Assembly: GCA_023105745.1 (NCBI GenBank)
Contig: JALGQZ010000011.1
Span: 16,831,975-16,895,974, forward strand
DNA from: Austropuccinia psidii
Taxonomy: Eukaryota > Basidiomycota > Pucciniomycetes > Pucciniales > Sphaerophragmiaceae
Reading direction: 5' to 3'
DNA: 64,000 bases
The position numbers and the translations under genes are program-made. Shown piece by piece: positions 38,534 through 49,600 of this stretch (its first letter is position 1; every line of letters begins with the position of its first letter). The notes under the pieces are model-generated. The model did no database searches and was not told where the DNA came from. It saw only the letters and a list, made by a program, of their open reading frames with translations.

Positions 38534-39412
38534 TTGTCTTTTTTATTGTTTGAAGACAATCCAACAGAGGACAACCAAACCACTGTTGAAAGATTGGTGG
38601 AAGAAACTTTTCCAAGTTCTCCAACACCAATAATCACTAAGGAAAAGAAATCTAAGAAATTAGACTTTCCAGGACCCACTATTCAGGACTCTGAAGGTGA
38701 GTACCTCATTCATAAGTTGCCATAAGAAGAATTCCTGTTCTGAAATCCTCTTATTTATTATTTTTTTCTTGAAACATGACTACCAGAAGAGGCTCCCAGT
38801 ACTCCATCCAATCAGATGGAGCTGGACTCAGAGGTAGAATTTATTCCTCAAAAGGGCAAAGGAAGGGCAATATCCCCAGTGGAACAGAATCCACACAAGG
38901 AAGTGCCTTATACCAAAGGCAAGTCCCAGAAATGCCCATGATATCTGAACCAGAGTTAGAACTAAGTATGAGTGACTCAAACAGGTACAAATCACATTCA
39001 GAGGGCTCAAATAGACATTTACAGGAGCCAGTACAAACAGTACTACACGGTGTACAAGGACAAAGATTGGGAAATGTTTCTCCAAATACACCAAGAAGTG
39101 ATGAACTCCTGGAACATCCTGAAAAAGTTCCTCAAAGCAGAGGAAATAGTGAGATACTCCAATGAATGGAATCCACTATCATCCAAACCTCAAATCAAAA
39201 TGATCAATGAGTACCATGCCAAAAAGAAGGAGGCAACCAAGGAAGAAGCCCCAGCAAGCCCCAGCAAGCCCCAAGCCAACCCACTTCCCCAAGAAGGGAA
39301 GAAAAAAAAGAAAAAGAATTGGAGAACACCATATTCCCCAAGCTACAGGATTCCAAAAATCCAAAAGGATGCCATGGACAATGTATTCAACATGGCCAGA
39401 ACCTTAATGTAA
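38534..39412 (+). pseudogene. Second (frame 2) ORF in the family C gag leader, possibly spliced
   Basis: Frame 2 is coding-like from about 38550 (EDNPTEDNQTTVERLVEE) to 38696, where a donor GTGAGT opens a possible 90-nt intron ending CTACCAG at 38786. It continues as EEAPSTPSNQMELDSE. A possible GC-AG intron (38919-38984, 66 nt) would remove all four frame-2 stops between 38934 and 38976. The frame then runs as a basic protein (YKDKDWEMF, HAKKKEATKEEAPASP, SYRIPKIQKDAMDN) to a stop at 39410-39412. Without that stop it would run to about 39466. It overlaps the gag-pol frame for more than 600 bases. No ATG is evident at its start and no function is known. The splice sites are inference. Confidence 0.45.
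38697..38786 (+). other. Candidate intron in the gag leader
   Basis: GTGAGTAC...CTACCAG, 90 nt, with a T-rich tract (TTATTTATTATTTTTTTC) before the acceptor. Splicing joins QDSE to EEAPSTPS in frame 2. The ATG of the frame-1 gag-pol reading lies inside the intron's last 11 bases (38776), so splicing would remove it and choose between the two proteins. Confidence 0.45.
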
Positions 39413-41034
39413 TTCAAGGACAAGGAAGAACAAAGAATGAGACAATCTCATTTCCCAAAGAAATAACCTTGTCCAAAGATGTTGTAAATAATTTAACTGA
39501 AATTAAAAATAGTATATTACCTCTAAAAGAAATTAAAAACAGTTTATCATAATTACAAGAAATAAAAAATAACTTGTCTTCTTTAACAAAAATTGTTGTA
39601 CAAAATAAAAAAGAAATTGATAACATTAAGTTTATTGTTGAAAATAGTAAACCAAAGATTTTAATTGATAACACTCAAAAATTCATACAAGGACAACAAT
39701 AATTGTACAAATACATAAAAGATATCAAAGATAAAACTTTGACAATCAATTATGACGTGAGTATTGACAATCTTACAGAAAAACTAAACAAACTAAGTAT
39801 TTCTGTAGAAAAATTTGAAGAAAAGACTTTATCACACCAAAAATTACTTTTGGATGATGTGGAAAAAAGTGATGAAGCAAGAATGCATCTGAAAGATGAC
39901 ATTCAAAGTGAAATAAGGCTTATCACTGAAAAAATGGATAAAATTAATGAGGCTAACTCCAATATGCCAAAGTTATCAACCCCATTTTCTCACATAAGAA
40001 GCCCTGTTAAACCAAAAGAGGAATTAACAAATCCATTCATAGCAGACTTAAGTCACCAAGACAATAACCAAGTCTTAATGAAGGAAGCACCTCAATTAAA
40101 AGAATGGCCAACATTCACAGGAGAAGGTGAATATGACCACATGTCATTTATCAAGACAATTGACATGCTACAAGAAGATTATTCCATACAAGATGAATTA
40201 ATTACTGCAAGATTACATTCATTGTTTGAAAAATCTGCAAAAAGATGGTATTATGGCATAATACAAACAAATGGCAAAAATACCTGGTCTTGGTGGAAAC
40301 AAGAAATAATCACCAAGTGGGCTAATGATGCCTGGAGGTACAAGATAGAGAATGAATTTGAAAATTATTTCTTTGACCCAGACAAAGAAAAACCTTTAAC
40401 TTGGTTCTTAAAACAAGTTGAAAGACTCAATGCACTGTACCCAGAAGTGTCACAAAAGATAGTGCACATGAAAATACTTAAGAAATGTGGAGGAGAGCTA
40501 GAACATGCCCTAAGAAGCAGGTGTATAGAACCATGCTCCACAGAAGAGTATATCAATGCACTAGAGGATATATTGAAAAGAACAAAAATTGGCAGAAATT
40601 GGAAGAAATTGGACATTAAAAGTCCAAATAAGCCATTTATCAAGAAAGATAAATCAAAAGAAGCTTTCAAGCCCAATATATCTAACAATAATAAGCAAAG
40701 AAAATGCCATAAATGTGGAGGTATTGGACACCTAGCCAATAACTTCCTCAAAAAGGTAAAGATTAATGAAATTGTGGAAACAGAAAACCACAATGACAAA
40801 GAGGAGGAATCTGACTCTGAAAAAGAAACAGAAGAGTCAGAAAGTTCTGAAAGTGATGAAATCAATATAATTAATGCACAAATTAATAATATTGATATAA
40901 TTTATGAATTACTAGATGTTAACTCAAACTTACCACAAGTTGGAACATCTGACACAAACCTGACAAATGTACAAGATGCCAAAATGTACAGAACCAAACC
41001 TACAAAAGGAATGGGATATACAGCTGTAAAATAA
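38776..41034 (+). pseudogene. Family C gag (frame 1) with three internal stops
   Basis: Gag-pol starts at ATG 38776 (MTTRRGSQYSIQSDG), the usual start in this repeat family as I recall it. Stops interrupt at 39163, 39550 and 39700. The long clear stretch 39703-41034 holds a coiled coil, a capsid-like domain (EWPTFTGEGEYDHMSFIKTI to EPCSTEEYINALEDI) and a zinc knuckle at 40705-40746. The knuckle reads CHKCGGIGHLANNF, that is C-x2-C-x4-H-x4-F with the final Cys replaced by Phe. Gag would package the element RNA. A stop at 41032-41034 separates it from the protease in the same frame. Confidence 0.85.
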
Positions 41035-41049
41035 AGTATAAGTATTGTT

Positions 41050-41748
41050 ATGGTTGATAACCAAGAAGGAAAAGTGAACTTGGATAAAGGAGCATATTGT
41101 ACCTGTGTTGGTAAAAGTTATTTAAAAACCATTGTTCCAGATTGGCAAGAAAAACTTATGCCAATACAAGGTGTCAAATTTAGTAGTGCAAGTGAGAGCA
41201 TGAAGCCCCTTGGAATAATTGACTTAACACTAATTTCTCCTCATCCCTCACAATGTGTCAGAATTAAAGTAGAGTTTGTATTAATGGGCAACTGTACTAT
41301 TAATCACTTCATACTTGGAAATGACTACTTGTCAATTTATGAAATAGATATCTCTAACCAAAAGGATAGATATTTCACCATAGGAGACAACAAAAGACAA
41401 AAGTTTGGCTTCTTAAATAACAAAAATCAAATTACAGTTATTAAGAATGAAGAGAAAAGTCCAGAGAAGGAAATTTTCATATCTGAACAACTCAAAGAGG
41501 CAGAATTCAATCAAGAATTAACAGGAAAAATGAAAAAAAAATTAATTGACCTCTTATTTAAGTACAAAAATGCCTTTGCAACTGACAAAGAGCCACTAGG
41601 TGCCATAATTGGGCGTGAGGTGGATATAATTCTTAATGTGGAAAAAACTTACCCACCTTTACTGAGGAGACCTGCTTACCCAGCAAGTCCAAGGGATAGA
41701 GAAGCCTTGGAGGCACACATTCAAGAATTAATGGACCTTGGAGTATAA
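41050..41748 (+). pseudogene. Family C protease and start of RT
   Basis: Same frame as gag. The protease active site reads NLDKGAYCT with the Asp at 41083, but Lys (41086) where Thr or Ser of D-T/S-G is required, so it should be inactive. The rest of the domain is preserved (SSASESMKPLGIIDLTLISP, HFILGNDYLSIYEIDI). The approach to RT follows (NAFATDKEPLGAIIG, YPPLLRRPAYPASPRDREAL). A TAA at 41746-41748 breaks the frame just before [14 protein letters not shown]. Confidence 0.85.
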
Positions 41749-43218
41749 AGAAAAGTAGGACATAATGAACAGGTAGAGGTCACTACACCTGTCATTATAA
41801 CTTGGCATAATGGAAAATCAAGAATGGTAGGAGACTTCAGAGCCCTGAACACCTATACCATTTCAGACAGATATCCAATACCCAGAATCCATGAGACACT
41901 GACACAATTGTCACAAGCTAAGTTCATTACAGCCATGGGTGCTTTAAAGGGTTTTCATAAAAATTTCTTAACAGAAAATTCCAAGAAACTACTGAGGATA
42001 ATAGTCAACTGTGGGATTTTTGAATACTTAAGAATGCCATTTGGTATAAAGAATGCACCTTCCCATTATCAAAGGATGATTAATACCATATTTCCTGAAG
42101 AATTGTCAGAAGAATGGTTAATTATCTATATTGATGATATCATAGTTTGCTCAGAAACTTGGGAAAATCACCTTACAAGACTAGAAAGGGTACTACAAAA
42201 AATAGTGCAAGTGAATATGAAAATTTCCTTGAAAAAGTGTCATTTTGCATATAGTGAACTAAAAGCACTAGGACATGTTGTATCTGGACTTAGTCTAGGC
42301 ATAGACAAGAATAAAGTAGCAGCAGTACTACTTAAGCCAATGCCTCAAACCAAAAAAGAAATGCAATCATTTCTAGGAATTGATGGTTATTATAGACAGC
42401 ATATAAAGGACTTTGCGAAAATTGCCAAATCCTTGTATAAACTATGTGACCAACAAAAAGTCTATGCAATGACAGAAGAAAGAGTAAAGGCATATGAAGA
42501 ATTGAAAAATTCCTTAACAAATGCCCCATTTCTTCTAATGCAAGATCAGAAACTACCCTTTAAACTTTACATTGATGCTTGTGGAGAAGGACTAGGTGCT
42601 GCACTACACCAAACACAAATTATCAATTATAAACCAGTGGAAGGACCAATTTGTTTTATTTCAAGACATATAAAGCCAACAGAGGCAAGATATGGAGCAA
42701 GCCAAATGGAATGCCTCTGCTTAGTGTGGGCTTTAGAGAAATTACATTATTACTTGGATGGAACAGGATTTGATGTGATTACAGATTTTAATGCTGTGAG
42801 ATCTCTATTAAATATGAAAACTCCAAACAGACATATGCTGAGATGGCAAATTGCTATCCAAGAATATAGAGGAAATATGACTATTGTTTATAAATCTGTT
42901 AATATTCATAAAAATGCAGATGGTCTTAGCAGATGGGCTCTAGCAAATACCCCTGACAATCCAGCATGGGTACCACAGGAAGAGCACCATATAGAAGGAA
43001 TATGTGTTACAGACATTGGAACAGAATTCTTTAATCAAGTTCAAGAAAGCTATAAGATAGACAAGAATTGCCATATTGTAAGCCAACTCCTAATGAAATA
43101 CTGAAAATATCCATCACTTTCATCAAAATTAGATGAAACATGGAAACAGGCATATGATGAAGGAAGATGACACCTCCTTGATGGAATCCTTTACCATAGA
43201 ACAAAACACACATTTGTT
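41749..43218 (+). pseudogene. Family C reverse transcriptase and RNase H
   Basis: Still frame 1. RT motifs run [42 protein letters not shown] and [10 protein letters not shown]. The YIDD box (42127-42138) is intact, but the motif A Asp is Gly (41938-41940), which should abolish polymerisation. RNase H follows with [47 protein letters not shown] and [13 protein letters not shown] stops at 43102 and 43168 lie between RNase H and integrase. Confidence 0.88.
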
Positions 43219-44421
43219 ATGGCCTTAACAGGTAGAACCCTGATAAACACTATTTTACATGAGTGTCATGATAGTGTTGCAGCTGAACATCTCTCAGAAG
43301 ATAGAACACTAGAAAGGGTGAAAACCTGCTCTTGGTGGCCAAATTGGAAGAAAGATGTTGCAGAATACTTCCAGACCTGTGACAGATTTCAAGCAGCCAA
43401 CAGAGCCACAGGAAAGAAATTTGGAATGATGATCCAAATCCAAGAACCAAAATCCCCTTGGGAAATAGTTCATATGGATTGGGTAACAGCATTACCTCCA
43501 GGAGGAGACAGAAGTTATAATGCATGCCTAGTATTGATTGACAGGTATAGCAAAACTCCCATGTTCATACCATGTCACAAAGATGATACAGCTATGGACA
43601 CAGCCATAATGATATGGAATAAAGTCATTAGCCACACAGGCATATTCCAAAATATCGTAAGTGACAGAGACTCAAAATTCACTTCAGCACTATGGACAAA
43701 TCTCCATAACTTGTTTGGGACAAAGTCATCATTCTCAACAGCTTACCATCCTCAAACTGATGGCTTATCAGAAAGAATGAGACAAACCTTGGAGGACATG
43801 ATCAGAAGATTCTGTGCTTATGGACTAGAATTCAAAGATTCTGATGGCTTTACCCATTATTGGTGTACACTAATACCAGCCCTTGAAATGGCATATAAAA
43901 CATCAATCCATTCTTCTACTTGCAAAACACCAGCAATGCTAGAAAAAGGTTGGAATCAAAGACTTCCTTATTATACCCTCAAAAAGGACTTTGTGGATAT
44001 ACATCCAACAGCAAGCAGTTTTAAGATAATGCTTGACAAATCAAGACACCATGCAAATAGATGTATGCAGGATTCTTTCAAATATGAAAATGAAAGATGG
44101 GATAAAAGTCATAAACCACCTGACTCCAAAATAGAAGATTTGGTCCTAGTATCAACCCCTAATTTTAATAAAATAAAAGGCCCAAAGAAATTGAAAGATT
44201 CCTTTGCAGGACCATGTATTATAAAAGCACTTCATGGACCCAATGCTGCGCAATTGGAACTCACAGGTGAATTAATGAAAAAACACCCAACTTTCCCTGT
44301 AAGTCTGATAAAACCTTACAGCTCAAGTGATAAGGAACTATTTCCACTAATAAATAAACCCTTACTTGAAGTACCCCCCTTGGAAGAAGGAGAGAAAAAG
44401 AGAATTTTAAAAATTCCTTAA
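43219..44421 (+). pseudogene. Family C integrase
   Basis: The N-terminal zinc region reads HECHDSVAAEH...CDRF, with the last zinc-binding Cys of CDRC replaced by Phe. The catalytic core keeps D-D-E: VHMDWVTALPPGG, IVSDRDSKFTSALWTNL and DGLSERMRQTLEDMIRRF. The GPY/F-type end follows (LVLVSTPNFNKIKGPKKLKDSF, FPVSLIKPYSSSDKEL). The frame ends at TAA 44419-44421 because of a one-base shift just upstream, near 44405-44416. Confidence 0.88.
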
Positions 44422-44572
44422 AGAAAGAAGGACAAGAAACAAAAAAGAAAGAGAATACCTTGTAAGGTATAGAAATTCAACTCAAGAAGATGAATGGCTA
44501 CTTGAGAAAGATATAAAAAATTCTGATAAACTACTAAGAAGGTTCATACATGAAAGAAAACCTAAAGAATAG
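44414..44572 (+). pseudogene. Chromodomain-like integrase tail, shifted to frame 2
   Basis: Frame 2 from 44414 reads FLKERRTRNKKEREYLVRYR, then STQEDEWLLEKDI and LLRRFIHERKPKE to TAG 44570-44572. The YLVRYR...EDEWL pattern is that of the chromodomain-like end of chromovirus-type integrases. It belongs to the integrase protein upstream. Confidence 0.8.
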
Positions 44573-44679
44573 AAATAAATCAAGCATTATTGAGATTCAA
44601 GACTAACAAAGTCTATTGAAGAGGTAGGACAGTGGATGATACCCTAATTAAACATATCAGATTGTGGTACAATCTTTTT

Positions 44680-44692
44680 TGGTGGTAGGAAA
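44680..44692 (+). other. Putative polypurine tract
   Basis: The purine-rich GGTGGTAGGAAA directly precedes the 3' LTR (TGTGGACC at 44693), the required position for the plus-strand primer. The same segment is recognisable, inverted and decayed, at 29361-29375. Confidence 0.6.
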
Positions 44693-46644
44693 TGTGGACC
44701 TTTGAGATATGAACACATACCCAAATAGGTCACAAGATATATTTGAAAGAATTATACCTTAAAAATAATTACCTTAAAACTACAAAAATGCCATAAATAG
44801 GCATAAAACTTGGTTTAACTTAAAGGCCAATGAATATATGTGAAATAAATTACACCATTGGATTCCTCAGTGTAAAATACACATATACCATTCTTATGGC
44901 ATATCTGCAAAGCCAATATTTAATGAGTTATAAGTAATAACACCTTATAAAAAACATGAATCCTTAATTATTTCAAATACCAATGAAACAACATGTGAAA
45001 TAAGTTTTACCATTGGATTTTCCATAAATTAAAAACATAATACAATTAAGAATCTAATCTTCAAAGTCAATACTTAAGGAGTTAAGCTGAATATATGCAC
45101 TTTTTTGGTCAACGCATATATTCAAGGATTTTAGCTAATATCTTTTGAAATATACATGATAGAGTGATGAACCAAAAATAAAGTCACCACATAATTACTG
45201 TAGGAACACAGAAATGAACTTTATTTCATAAGCTATAAACAAGGTTAAAAACTGTAATGGATTATTGATTAAAATCAATAGCGCTGTTGACCACTTTGTT
45301 GTGAAAGTGGTCCAAACTCAAAAAAAAGTGGACAGTCAGATTCTACTAGCTCATTTGTGAAGAATGACGTGTTTTTCATCATAATATTCAAGGTATAACC
45401 CCTTGAAATATTGGTTTGAAGTTTAAAATATTAAATTTCAACAGAAAAGATGAGTTACAAGAAAAATCATCACAAATAGAGTTTTGATGATGTAATGAAA
45501 TGCTCGTGGAAGTGTAATGAGGACATGCCGAGCTATCAGAATCCACTCTCAGAATAGCTGTAGTGTGTATAACTTGAAAGTTATTAATGATCAAAGTTTA
45601 AGCTTAAATTTGATCATTTAAGATCACTGTAATCTTATTTTAACTTTAACAGTCATATAAGTGATAAAAATGGTGAATACTATTAGATTATGATTAATAC
45701 TAATATAATCCATGAAGCTTAGGCTTCTTCCAAGACTATGATGTCATCAAACTTAGAGCTATAGTGATAACTCTAAATAATCGTGTAATTATGAGGTAAG
45801 ATGGTTTGATCATGATGTAATCATCACCAAACTTTAAAATATTGATCAGTTCTAGTAGAAATTATCAGTACACGTCTACTAGAAGCCTTTTGGACTCTAG
45901 GAGGGAGGTATTTACTATAAATGGAGCTCTTTTTACTCTGTTTTCCCCTCAGATGCTTACAAAACAATAAATCATTAAATCAAAAGGTAATTTCTTTATT
46001 CTTTATATATAAAACTTTTATATTATTAAAAAACAAAATTAATCTTGTTATAATCATCATCTCTGACGTTATTATTACAATTATTTGATTGTTTTGTTAA
46101 AATTTCTCTCAAAAACCTCTATTCCACGTAAAATCAAGAAAAACTGTAATTTCTCTTAAAATTTATTGTAAATACAATTTAAATAAGTTGTATTTACATT
46201 TTTTTAGCGTAAAATTATCCAAAATTCTTATATCAAGAATTAAAAGTAGGTTATTTCTCTTATTATAATAATTCTTTCTCTATTTTTACTTTAATAATTC
46301 CATAATTAATATAAATAGTATTTATATTAATTTATAACTTGAATATTAGTAATATTATTGTTATTAATTGTTTTTTATTAATAAAAACAATTTTTTACGC
46401 CTTTATTATTTGTTTGTAACAATAATAAAGTGCTTTTTAATATATTAATTATCTTATATTAATATATTTCTTTATTATATTATTATATTTATTTAATAAT
46501 ATAATTATTTTTTTGCCATAATTATAATAATTCTTTATTATTATAATTATTTTTATCTTATTTATTTTATTTATAAGGAAATTCATAGTACAATAAGTAA
46601 AATATTAGTAATTTTTACTTATTGTTTCATAGTCAAACCTTACA
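44693..46644 (+). repeat. 3' LTR of the complete family C element
   Basis: TGTGGACCTTTGAGATATG to AGTCAAACCTTACA. TATA box at 45916-45922, inverted repeat TTCTAGTAGA / TCTACTAGAA at 45850-45884, and an intact 9-bp hairpin GACCACTTT-GTTGTG-AAAGTGGTC near 45290. A 21-base addition near 44757-44780 (AAAAATAATTACCTTA) repeats the adjoining words. Confidence 0.9.
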
Positions 46645-46649
46645 CAAAG
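46645..46649. repeat. Right target-site duplication CAAAG
   Basis: Matches 36112-36116 exactly. Confidence 0.85.
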
Positions 46650-49600
46650 AATAATAACCTTTGAAAAATCCAATTATTCTGTGATATAAGAGCTACTTTA
46701 TCAATATATAGCTGAAAAGTCTTTTCATTATATTTTTTCTTTGTATATAGAAGTTTCATTTTTTTAAGAAAGTAATTGATTCAATGTTTCTGAAAGAGCC
46801 TACATCCTTTTTAAATGGAAATGAAATTATTTTTTGGTCATTATATTTGGTGTATTTTGTACAAAAATGATGAAATCACAACAAATCTTTTCAATTGAAA
46901 AACTTAAATAATTATAATCTCTTTCATTTAAATATTGAGTTCTGTCTGTATTAATAACCATACGGGTTTTCTAAAGAAGTAAATAGAACTGAATATCCTT
47001 CCTGAAATATATTTTTGATACTGTGAAAAAAGTTGAAGGAATGGATGAATATTATAATGAGACAAATTTGGGATTCACCTTACTCAGATTATTTGTTCCA
47101 GTAAAAAAATGAATAATATTAAGATTTAATCATTTTATATATTCTGATTTTGTCCAAGAAAATTACTTTATGTTAGTGAAAATTCTCAAATTGATTTGGA
47201 AAAGATATTCATTCTTTCAATACCTACCTTTAAGGTTGAAAGACTTTGTACCAAAGATAAATTAATTACAAAAGGGTTATTATTTAATTTTCATAAAAAA
47301 CCTTTATATTCCTTGAAGAAATTTATTCTCTGATAGATAGAAAAGTATATTCAAATTGAAAAGCAATTATAAACTAAAAATTAAATTAAACATTTTATAC
47401 ATCCAACTAATTTGTTGAAAATTTAGCCCTGAATGAAGAATTTTGTAATAATATTCAAACAAAAATCTGCCATTTTGGTGAAAAACTAATATACTCAATT
47501 AAAAAATTCCCCATCCAATTAATAAGCTTTAATTAGAGATTTATTCATGAACCAAATTGTAAGAAACATTCTGAGATGATATTTTGATCTATATAATAAA
47601 CTAAACTCAAAGGTACAACTTCTCTCCTTTTATCATATCATTTAAATCTCAAATAAAAAAATTTATGACATTATATGAATGTATTAAGCCTGAAAGATGT
47701 AAAATACAATTCTTTAAAAAATAACCTACAAGATATTTTGAAGGATTCATACCCTTTAGGTGTTGTTTACAGCTTTATACTTTGAATGAACTCTTTAGTT
47801 CCATTTTTCAAAATAAATAATATATTCAAGAGTGCAGTTTGAATACCTATACAGGTCAACAGAATCACTGATCTCTAGGAGAGATGATACACAAACTCTT
47901 GACCTACTCTATAGAATATTGAAAGAAAATATTACAATTGGGTTTTTTTCCTGAGTTTTTTCAAGGATTCCTTAAAATTGAGAGTCTGCTTCAGATTTTG
48001 AAATATTTATTTTTATATTATTTTACACATATCTTTATGTTACAATTTGATACTAGTACTTTATTTGTCATTTTTCCATAAACTATGAATTCACACCATA
48101 TTTATGAAATTTTTCAATTTTTTGAAAATGAATTTTAGTCTCTTTATTAATTAAAAAATATCTTCTATTAATATCTCCAAAAATAGAATATTTGAAGCTG
48201 AAAATGCAGTGTTCCACTTCATACAATTGGTTTGAACTCAATTATCTTTCCATAAAAACAAAAGGATAATTTTCTCTTGTAAGGAATGCTGTTTTTTAAA
48301 TTTTATTTTACTATATGGTAAAAAAATGCAAAACCATATTACATCAATTATTTATGGCCATTTTTGGTTTTGTTTGATTGAGAGCTAGAATTTTGAAAGT
48401 AATGGAAGTAAACCTTCAAGCACATATTGTGTTCCTCATCCCAGTGGAAATAATTACTGAATTATAGCTATTATACTTCTTATTCTCAGATATTTTCAGA
48501 AAATATATGGAAAGAATATTTAAAGTTTCCTGTTTGTAAAATCTTTCCACATTAATATTTCTGTGAATCCCTCTATCTAGGATTTTGTAATCTGATTCAA
48601 ATAATTTATATTGCAAAAAGGACTTGGTACAAATCATTCAGATATTGAATTCAAAGAGAATAAGAGATGATTTTGGCATTTGATTATCATATATTAGATA
48701 AGGTGTGCCTTTTTTGCATTGGGCATAATTTTTGTTCATTTTTTAAATTATGAACTCCTTGAGAGGTTATCATATGAACAAATGGGTCATCACACCTTTT
48801 TTGGTTTTTGGTGTTTTCTTTGAAGCTTGAGATGAAGCTTATTTGAAACTTCATTCAAATTTATCAAAACTCAAAGCCGCTTGCACTGGCCAGGTTACAA
48901 CCAAGTTGGAAGGAGGTTAGATATTTAATTATTTCACAATTCATTTCTCTTATACATTCCTCAACTACAAAATATCTGAGACTATATATATATTTATTGC
49001 TTTGAATCACTCACAAATAAAATGGACTAAGAAAATTTACAGAAAGATCCTGTATGATATTATCAATGATATTCATATTAGAGACATATTTTACTCTCAA
49101 ATATTGCCCGATTGCACTAAATGAGGTAAAGATATCTCCATAAAGTTACAATCCAATTTTAAATGAAATTTGTTTTGATACACAGTGGTTTCTTGAATCA
49201 AAAGTCTTTTTTGTGCTTTGAAACTATTTAAGATCAGTTTGTTTTTTATTTCAATTTTTTCATGGACTTCCTTTTTATATGATTTATTGTCACATGATTT
49301 TGATATTTGACTAATAGAATCAAAATTTTAATGATTTTTGATATTTTAATATATTTTTGTAACCATTTTCCTGATGTTTTTTAAATTTTGATTTTGATAT
49401 TTTGTTGTTTTGGTACTTTTTTGTTATTTTGAAATTTTGGCTTCTTTTGATATTTTTTTATCTTTTTTGTTGAATTTTTATTTATTTTTGATTCATTTTT
49501 AGTGTTAAATATCATTCAGCCTTAATTTTCAAGTTTGTTTTAATTTTTGACTTGAAGTATTTTTTACTTTTTACATTTTTTTATGTTTTAGTTATTTTTT

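Larger units (their letters stand above)
36117..46644 (+). mobile_element. Structurally complete Ty3/Gypsy element, family C (10.5 kb)
   Basis: LTRs of 1948 and 1952 bp flank an internal region of 6.6 kb with primer-site-like start, gag, protease, RT, RNase H, integrase, a chromodomain-like tail and a purine-rich tract. Integrase follows RNase H, the Ty3/Gypsy order. The five-base duplication CAAAG is exact. The LTRs are still clearly alike but carry many differences, so the copy is not recent. Seven in-frame stops, a late frameshift and altered catalytic residues mean it can move only if other copies supply proteins. Confidence 0.9.

Noticed and set aside
40365..40865. 166-codon minus-strand frame opposite family C gag
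   Set aside because: It is the antisense shadow of the capsid and zinc-knuckle coding sequence; its Ser-rich text mirrors the acidic gag linker.
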